Source: DATAVK01 sp036267755
GTDB taxonomy: Bacteria; Actinomycetota; Actinomycetes; JAFAQI01
Length of the DNA: 11,449 nucleotides
Assembly: GCA_036267755.1 (NCBI GenBank)
Contig: DATAVK010000086.1
Span: 1-11,449 of the forward strand
Reading direction: 5' to 3'
Shown here: piece by piece, positions 7,913 through 11,449 of the stretch
Position numbering within the stretch: position 1 is the stretch's first letter
Layout: every line of letters starts with the position of its first letter
Notes under the pieces: model-generated
What the model saw: the letters and a program-made list of their open reading frames with translations, nothing else
What the model was told of the DNA's origin: nothing
The model's database searches: none
Made by a program: the position numbers and the translations under genes

Positions 7913-8529
7913 CCCACGACTCGAGCACCGACCGCCTGATCGGCCTCCCGGCCGCCACGCCGGCCGGCCTCGAGCAGGCCCGCGCCATCTACGAGGCGGG
8001 GTTTCCGGCCGCGGTGCGGGCGCCGTTCAGCGACCTGCTGGCGGGTCATCCGGGCGAGCGCACCGAGCTGCTGCTCGATAGTGACGGCGAGGTGGTCGGC
8101 CTGACTCTGGTGCGTGACCTGGCAGACACGAGCTGGACGTTCCTGCGGTACTTCGTGGTCACGGCCGAGCGACGCGGCTCGGGAGTCGGTGGCCGGCTGT
8201 GGACCGCGCTGTGTCGCGACTTGGCGGACCGTGGCCAGGAGCTGCTGCTGTTCGACGTCGAAGACCCCGCCGATCCCACCGCCACGACCCACGAGACCGT
8301 CGAGCGGCACCGGAGGGTCACGTTCTATCGGCGGCTCGGCGCCGAGCTGGTCGACTTCGCCGCCTACGAGCCGCCGCACCACGGCGAGCCCGGAACCCAG
8401 GCGTTGCCACTCCGGCTGATGGCGGCGCGGCTCGACGTCAACGGGGGGTCGAGCCCGCCACGGCTGCTTCCCGCCGATGCCGAGCGCGTCGTCGCGGACG
8501 TCCTCCGGCATCGCTACGGAGTCGGCTGA
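7909..8529 (+). CDS. GNAT-family N-acetyltransferase
   Basis: The protein has 206 residues. The central strand FLRYFVVTAERRGSGVGGRLW (78-98) carries the acetyl-CoA pyrophosphate-binding motif RGSGVG (89-94) after a typical beta-4 strand. The GNAT B motif FYRRLGAE appears at 139-146. About 55 residues beyond the usual fold end (150-206) are unassigned and may recognise the substrate. The ATG overlaps the amidohydrolase stop as ATGA, so it is the last coupled gene of the operon. By family it transfers an acyl group from CoA, usually to an amine. An amine released by the amidohydrolase is one possible acceptor, but nothing in the sequence proves this. Confidence 0.82.
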   Translation: MTHDSSTDRLIGLPAATPAGLEQARAIYEAGFPAAVRAPFSDLLAGHPGERTELLLDSDGEVVGLTLVRDLADTSWTFLRYFVVTAERRGSGVGGRLWTALCRDLADRGQELLLFDVEDPADPTATTHETVERHRRVTFYRRLGAELVDFAAYEPPHHGEPGTQALPLRLMAARLDVNGGSSPPRLLPADAERVVADVLRHRYGVG

Positions 8530-8532
8530 CCA

Positions 8533-8569
8533 CGCTGCGAGGCAGCGGGCTCACCCTCCGTGATGAGGG
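8533..8569 (+). terminator. Tandem hairpins just after the operon
   Basis: Two hairpins begin four bases past the last stop codon. The first is CGCTGC (8533-8538) with GCAGCG (8542-8547), loop GAG. The second is CCCTC (8554-8558) with GAGGG (8565-8569), six-base loop. No T-run follows. Their position argues for transcription termination or mRNA end protection. Confidence 0.5.
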
Positions 8570-8589
8570 GCAGCCATGGTCCATTGGGG

Positions 8590-8620
8590 GGATTTGCAAA
8601 TCCGACGTGATCGTTGATCA
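8590..8620. promoter_or_regulatory. Perfect 14-bp palindrome plus adjacent dyad, candidate operator
   Basis: GGATTTGCAAATCC (8590-8603) is a perfect palindrome, AT-rich within very GC-rich DNA. It is followed at once by TGATC-GTT-GATCA (8608-8620). Both lie 50-80 bases upstream of the TTGACA box at 8667, a typical place for a dimeric regulator. The regulator is unknown. Confidence 0.45.
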
Positions 8621-8623
8621 GGG

Positions 8624-8661
8624 CTCTGACCTGCTGGTTTGACCATTTTCGCAGGTCAGAG
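8624..8661. repeat. 11-bp perfect inverted repeat next to a promoter
   Basis: CTCTGACCTGC (8624-8634) and GCAGGTCAGAG (8651-8661) are perfect complements around a 16-base AT-richer loop. The right arm ends five bases before the -35 box at 8667. It may be an operator, or a final terminator hairpin isolating the downstream transcript from the operon; no T-run is present. Confidence 0.5.
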
Positions 8662-8666
8662 GGGTG

Positions 8667-8697
8667 TTGACAGCCACGCTGGGACAACCGCTAGTTT
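8667..8697 (+). promoter_or_regulatory. Housekeeping-sigma-type promoter
   Basis: The -35 box TTGACA (8667-8672) matches consensus exactly. The best -10 is TAGTTT (8692-8697), giving a long 19-base spacer, or CTAGTT one base earlier with a spacer of 18. The start would be near 8704, about 315 bases before lnt, and would transcribe the hairpin-rich region that follows. Confidence 0.5.
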
Positions 8698-8703
8698 GCC
8701 TCC

Positions 8704-8992
8704 CGTCCACCACCGAGACACCCGCCCTTCGGATCCCGACCCCCGTTCTACCGACTGGCCAGTCGACGCGAGAAGCCCCCGCCGCGTCGCGACTGGTGCC
8801 AGGTCCAGTCGGTTCACGGAGAGCCGGCGAGCCGTAGGACTCGGGAGTGGTGCGACCACTCGGGAGTGACCCGGGTGCCCAGTAGACAACGGCGTCTGCG
8901 GCGGTTGCCGGCCGTCGCAGCGTCGGTCCGAAGGGCACCCGGGTCCCATCCCCGAGACGAGATCGTGAGCAAACTGAGCGGGCGATTCGCCC
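8704..8992 (+). ncRNA. Candidate structured RNA or long structured lnt leader
   Basis: A chain of hairpins fills this gene-free stretch. The first, 8752-8811, forms from CGACTGG-CCAGTCG-ACGCG pairing back to CGCGT (8783-8787), CGACTGG (8790-8796) and CCAGTCG (8805-8811), with two bulges. The second, 8839-8867, has ACTC/GAGT and GAGTGGT/ACCACTC helices split by a GG/GG internal loop. The third starts at the next base, with a perfect 13-bp helix GACCCGGGTGCCC (8868-8880) / 8933-8945, enclosing a 9-bp hairpin 8896-8904/8912-8920. A last small hairpin, GGGCG/CGCCC (8980-8992), may end the RNA. A promoter lies at 8667-8697. It lacks hallmarks I know for RNase P RNA, tmRNA, SRP RNA and common riboswitches. 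The ends are estimates. Confidence 0.4.
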
Positions 8993-9001
8993 TTCCGCGT
9001 T

Positions 9002-9009
9002 GATACGGT
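9002..9009 (+). promoter_or_regulatory. Extended -10 box for a near-leaderless lnt transcript
   Basis: TGATACGGT, an extended -10 with TG at 9001-9002 and TACGGT at 9004-9009, ends ten bases before GTG 9020. No ribosome binding site lies before the GTG, which fits a leaderless or nearly leaderless mRNA. No convincing -35 is seen. Confidence 0.4.
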
Positions 9010-9019
9010 CGCCATCACC

Positions 9020-10603
9020 GTGAGACGACACCTGCTCCTGGCCGTCACCGCGGTGTGCTCCGGTGTAGCGCTGGACCTGGCCTTCCCGCCGGTCAACGCC
9101 TGGCCCGCTGCCGCCGTCGGGGTGGCCGTGCTGTGCGTCCTGCTCCGGGGGAGTAGCCGGCGGGCCGCAGCCGGCCTCGGGATGTTGGCCGGTCTGGGGT
9201 TCTGGGTGCCGCTGCTGATGTTCCTTCGCGGCTACGGTCTGGACGCCTGGTGGGGCCTTGCCGTCATCGAGTCACTGTGGTGGGTGGCCATGGCGCTCGC
9301 GCTGCGCGCGACCTCGCGACTCCGGTGCTGGCCGCTCGCCGCCGCGCTGCTGTGGGTCGGCCAGGAGTGGCTGCGGGACCGGGTTCCGTTCGGGGGATTC
9401 CCGTGGGGTCGGCTGGCCTTCAGCCAGGCCGACGGCCCACTGGTCCGGTTGGCGAGCATCGGCGGTGCTCCGCTCGTCACGTTCGCGGTCGCGTTGTCCG
9501 GCGCCTTGCTCGCCTACGTGCTCACCGAGGTGATCCATCCGCGCCACCTGACCGGCCCGGTGCTTGCCCTGGTCGGCATCGCGGTGGTCGTGGTCGCGCC
9601 GCTCGCCATCAGGCTGCCCACGGCAGGCACGTCCGCCGGCGGCAAGCCCTCCTCGGAGGTCGTGGCCCTGATCCAGGGCAATGTGCCGCGACTCGGCCTC
9701 GATGAGTTCTCCCAGCGTCGCGCCGTCACGGAGAACCACCTGCTGCAGACCGAGTCGCTCGCCCAGGAGGTCCACGAAGGCCTTCGGCCCGCGCCGGCTG
9801 TGGTCATCTGGCCGGAGAACGCCTCCGACGTCGATCCGTACTCCGACGCGATCGCCGCGGCCGAGATCAATCAGGCCGTCGCGTCGGTCGACGTACCGAT
9901 CGTCGTCGGCGCGGTCATCAACGGGCCCGGCCCAGAGCACGTCCGCAACGTGTCGATCGTGTGGACGCCGCAGCACGGGCCGACGCAGCGCTACGTCAAG
10001 CGCCACCTGGTGCCGTTCGGGGAGTACCTGCCGTTCCGGCGTGAGATCACCGCGGTGACCGGCGCTTTCTCCTTGATTCACAAGGACTTCGTCCCCGGTC
10101 ACAAGCCTGGTGTTTTGCAGGCCGGTCCGGTGACGCTGGCCGACGTGATCTGCTTCGAGGTCGCCGACGACACCGTCGTGCGACAGGCCGTGAACGGCGG
10201 CGGCCGGCTGATCAGCGTCCAGACCAACAACGCCAGCTACGAACAGGCGGGTGAGAGCGGGAACGGCGGCGAGACCGCACAGCAGCTCGAGATGGCCCGG
10301 CTGCGCGCCGTCGAGCACGGGCGCGCGGTTGTGGTGGCGGCGACGAGCGGGGTGAGCGCAGTCATCTCGCCGGACGGTCGGGTGCTGGCTCGGACCAAGG
10401 TCTTCACCGGGGCCTCGCTGGACATGCGGGTACCGCTGCGAGACCCGCTGACGGTGGCGGACCGGGTAGGCGAGTGGCCAGACCGGGTGCTCGCGCTGGC
10501 AGGGCTGGTGCTGCTGGTAGTCGCCTGCCGGCCCCGTCGCCGCGCGGAGGGCGCCTCAGGGCGCACGGTGTCAACCCCAGAAACGGTCGGAATCAGCGGC
10601 TAA
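9020..10603 (+). CDS. lnt: Apolipoprotein N-acyltransferase
   Basis: The protein has 527 residues. Lnt adds a third acyl chain to the N-terminal cysteine of lipoproteins, on the outer face of the cytoplasmic membrane. About seven hydrophobic segments fill residues 4-200, followed by the extracytoplasmic nitrilase-like domain (about 213-475) and a final membrane segment (488-503), matching the usual eight-span layout. The catalytic triad is visible: Glu266 in VIWPEN, Lys327 in RYVKRHLVPFGEYLPFR and Cys378 in DVICFE. The start GTG has no ribosome site but a close upstream -10 box. The C-terminal polyprenol-phosphate mannose synthase domain found in the mycobacterial Ppm1 fusion is absent, and no separate gene for it follows. 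It is convergent with rbpA, with 31 bases between the two stops. Confidence 0.95.
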   Translation: MRRHLLLAVTAVCSGVALDLAFPPVNAWPAAAVGVAVLCVLLRGSSRRAAAGLGMLAGLGFWVPLLMFLRGYGLDAWWGLAVIESLWWVAMALALRATSRLRCWPLAAALLWVGQEWLRDRVPFGGFPWGRLAFSQADGPLVRLASIGGAPLVTFAVALSGALLAYVLTEVIHPRHLTGPVLALVGIAVVVVAPLAIRLPTAGTSAGGKPSSEVVALIQGNVPRLGLDEFSQRRAVTENHLLQTESLAQEVHEGLRPAPAVVIWPENASDVDPYSDAIAAAEINQAVASVDVPIVVGAVINGPGPEHVRNVSIVWTPQHGPTQRYVKRHLVPFGEYLPFRREITAVTGAFSLIHKDFVPGHKPGVLQAGPVTLADVICFEVADDTVVRQAVNGGGRLISVQTNNASYEQAGESGNGGETAQQLEMARLRAVEHGRAVVVAATSGVSAVISPDGRVLARTKVFTGASLDMRVPLRDPLTVADRVGEWPDRVLALAGLVLLVVACRPRRRAEGASGRTVSTPETVGISG

Positions 10604-10605
10604 TA

Positions 10606-10622
10606 CTCGACCTCGAGTCGAG
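10606..10622. terminator. Dyad between convergent lnt and rbpA
   Basis: CTCGAC (10606-10611) pairs with GTCGAG (10617-10622) around CTCGA. An overlapping alternative pairs CCTCGA (10611-10616) with TCGAGG (10618-10623), but with only a one-base loop, so it could matter only as a DNA dyad. It fills the 31-base gap and could terminate both strands, although it lacks T-runs on either side. Confidence 0.4.
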
Positions 10623-10634
10623 GCCGAATCGGTG

Positions 10635-10979
10635 TCAGGCGGAGCGACGAGGACGCTGGTGCAGCTCGTTGAGCCGCTCGGTCAGCACGTCTTCCAGGTC
10701 GGAGAGCGAGCGCCGCTCCAGCAGCATGTCCCAGTGGCTGCGGACCTTCTTGCCGGCCTTCGGCTCGGCCGCGACACCGTCGCGCAGCGTGGCGGTCGCG
10801 CCGCACGTGCGGCACTCCCACTCCGCCGGCAGCTCCGCGTCGGTCGCCATCGGAACGGTGGTCTCGTGGCCAGAGGGGCAGTCGAAGATCACGTCATGCC
10901 GGGGCGCCAGGTCGATGTCACGATCGGTTTCATAGCTGGTGGTGCCCAGCCGGCTTCCTCGAAGCACACGTTCGGCCAT
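10635..10979 (-). CDS. rbpA: RNA polymerase-binding protein RbpA
   Basis: This 114-residue protein binds RNA polymerase and principal sigma factors and stabilises open complexes in actinobacteria. The N-terminal tail MAERVLRGSRLGTTSYETDRD is the highly conserved core-binding segment. The zinc site of the Streptomyces-type protein seems complete: Cys34 and His38 in CPSGH, Cys56 and Cys59 in CRTC. The sigma-interaction region HWDMLLERRS (82-91) and the helix following it are nearly invariant in the family. The start ATG 10979 has a strong ribosome site, AGGAGGG, at 10984-10990 on the minus strand. Two promoters lie upstream, one SigR-like and one housekeeping-like, so expression probably rises in thiol-oxidative stress. 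Confidence 0.97.
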   Translation of the reverse strand: MAERVLRGSRLGTTSYETDRDIDLAPRHDVIFDCPSGHETTVPMATDAELPAEWECRTCGATATLRDGVAAEPKAGKKVRSHWDMLLERRSLSDLEDVLTERLNELHQRPRRSA

Positions 10980-11011
10980 GTCGCCCTCCTGGCATTGCTT
11001 GACGCTGGATT

Positions 11012-11039
11012 CAACGCCGCGTCACGGTCCGGGATTCCC
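11012..11039 (-). promoter_or_regulatory. SigR/SigH-type promoter of rbpA
   Basis: On the minus strand GGGAAT (11039-11034), an 18-base spacer and GTTG (11015-11012) match the consensus of the thiol-stress sigma factor (GGGAAT-N18-GTT) exactly. Transcription would start near 11006, leaving a leader of about 27 bases with the AGGAGGG site. SigR control of rbpA is established in Streptomyces. Confidence 0.8.
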
Positions 11040-11123
11040 CTCGGCTCCCGGGCAGTGTCGTCCCCCGTCATGAAAGACGGCTGAGGACGCGTCCGGGTTC
11101 ACCTGGTGGTGGTGGTCACCTTT

Positions 11124-11151
11124 AGTGTACCCAGCACGCGACGCTCTCCAA
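11124..11151 (-). promoter_or_regulatory. Second, housekeeping-type promoter of rbpA
   Basis: On the minus strand TTGGAG (11151-11146), a 16-base spacer and TACACT (11129-11124) resemble a principal-sigma promoter. It lies about 85 bases upstream of the SigR-type site and would give a leader of about 135 bases. A (GGT)4 run at 11105-11116 lies just downstream. Confidence 0.5.
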
Positions 11152-11282
11152 CCCCTCTCGCTACGCTCACCGGTACGCCGATAATGCACAGCGCGTGAGC
11201 CCCGCGAAGATTCGTCGGGGGATACCTCCAGATGGCGATGGGTCTACGCGTGGAACGCTAGAGCCACATCCGTAACAAACCG

Positions 11283-11296
11283 GGGACCACGGTCCC
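11283..11296. promoter_or_regulatory. Palindrome in the rbpA/membrane-gene divergent gap
   Basis: GGGACC-AC-GGTCCC is a 6-bp-arm dyad about 25 bases upstream of the -10 box of the rightmost gene, a plausible operator. I see nothing else that is clear between 11152 and 11320. Confidence 0.3.
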
Positions 11297-11320
11297 GGCG
11301 TGTCGCAGCCGCATTGCACA

Positions 11321-11326
11321 TAGGCT
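11321..11326 (+). promoter_or_regulatory. -10 box placed for leaderless transcription
   Basis: TAGGCT ends six bases before GTG 11333, so RNA would begin at about the first base of the start codon. There is no ribosome site and no clear -35. Confidence 0.4.
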
Positions 11327-11332
11327 CGCCGG

Positions 11333-11449
11333 GTGGGCGACCGCACGCGGTTGTGGGGGCAGTTCGCGGCCGGTCTTGCATTGATCGGGATAGCGGAGGC
11401 TGCTCTTTTTCAGGGCCACCGGGCTGCCTGGGTTTTCTTGTTGTTCGCG
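11333..11449 (+). CDS. N-terminus of a membrane protein (cut by the window edge)
   Basis: The frame is open from GTG 11333 to the last base, 39 codons. After a short charged start (VGDRTR) comes a hydrophobic stretch, LWGQFAAGLALIGIAEAALF (7-26), then a basic turn (QGHR) and a second hydrophobic run, AAWVFLLFA (31-39). This looks like the first two spans of a polytopic membrane protein. N-termini of some actinobacterial sensor kinases look similar, but that is only a resemblance. The start choice rests on the upstream -10 box. It is divergent from rbpA. Confidence 0.6.
   Translation, partial: MGDRTRLWGQFAAGLALIGIAEAALFQGHRAAWVFLLFA

Noticed and set aside
8639..8869. Possible 76-codon gene in the gap before lnt
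   Set aside because: It has no ribosome site, overlaps the promoter and helices, and its Ser/Arg/Thr-rich translation has no recognisable feature.
8704..8992. RNase P RNA, tmRNA, SRP RNA or T-box in the lnt upstream gap
   Set aside because: I found no GAGGAAAGTCC-type core, no tRNA-like end, no SRP apical loop and no T-box TGG-accepting motif.
11105..11116. (GGT)4 run as a phase-variable repeat
   Set aside because: It is too short, and a triplet repeat outside a coding frame has no obvious switching effect; it is treated as simple sequence.

Overview
The window is very GC-rich, uses GTG start codons often, and carries rbpA, which is confined to Actinomycetota. It therefore comes from an actinomycete. 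RbpA keeps the Cys/His zinc ligands of the Streptomyces-type protein, which the mycobacterial protein lacks, so I favour a non-mycobacterial lineage. I cannot name the genus.

Layout, left to right. (1) Positions 1-1796, minus strand: the N-terminal part of a multi-pass membrane c-di-GMP protein with intact GGDEF, inhibitory RxxD and EAL motifs, cut by the window edge. (2) 1896-2696, plus: a lone alpha/beta hydrolase, followed by a perfect 8-bp hairpin. (3) 2777-3045: a gene-free leader rich in dyads, ending in a promoter that seems to start transcription at the GTG of the next gene. (4) 3046-8529, plus: six tightly packed genes encoding an Lrp/AsnC regulator, enoyl-CoA hydratase, acyl-CoA ligase (CaiC-like in style), hot-dog thioesterase, YtcJ-type amidohydrolase and GNAT acetyltransferase. 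The last five are joined by four-base start/stop overlaps, so they are very probably one translationally coupled operon. (5) 8530-9019: a 490-base gap holding tandem hairpins after the operon, a perfect 14-bp palindrome, an 11-bp inverted repeat next to a promoter-like TTGACA/TAGTTT pair, a nearly unbroken chain of hairpins that looks like a structured RNA, and a promoter -10 box just before lnt. (6) 9020-10603, plus: lnt, apolipoprotein N-acyltransferase. (7) 10635-10979, minus: rbpA, convergent with lnt, with an excellent SigR-type promoter and a second housekeeping-type promoter upstream. (8) 11333-11449, plus: the start of a membrane protein, cut by the window edge, again with a -10 box placed for leaderless transcription.

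How the genes may work together. The operon has a CoA ligase, a hydratase and a thioesterase but no acyl-CoA dehydrogenase or thiolase. It is therefore not a full beta-oxidation set. It could form a short CoA loop that activates an acid, hydrates or isomerises it as the CoA ester, and releases the product. The amidohydrolase might supply the acid from an amide, and the Lrp-type regulator might sense a pathway compound; this pathway is inference. The two items most worth following up are this operon and the possible structured RNA at about 8704-8992. No tRNA, rRNA, CRISPR array, transposase or phage gene was seen.
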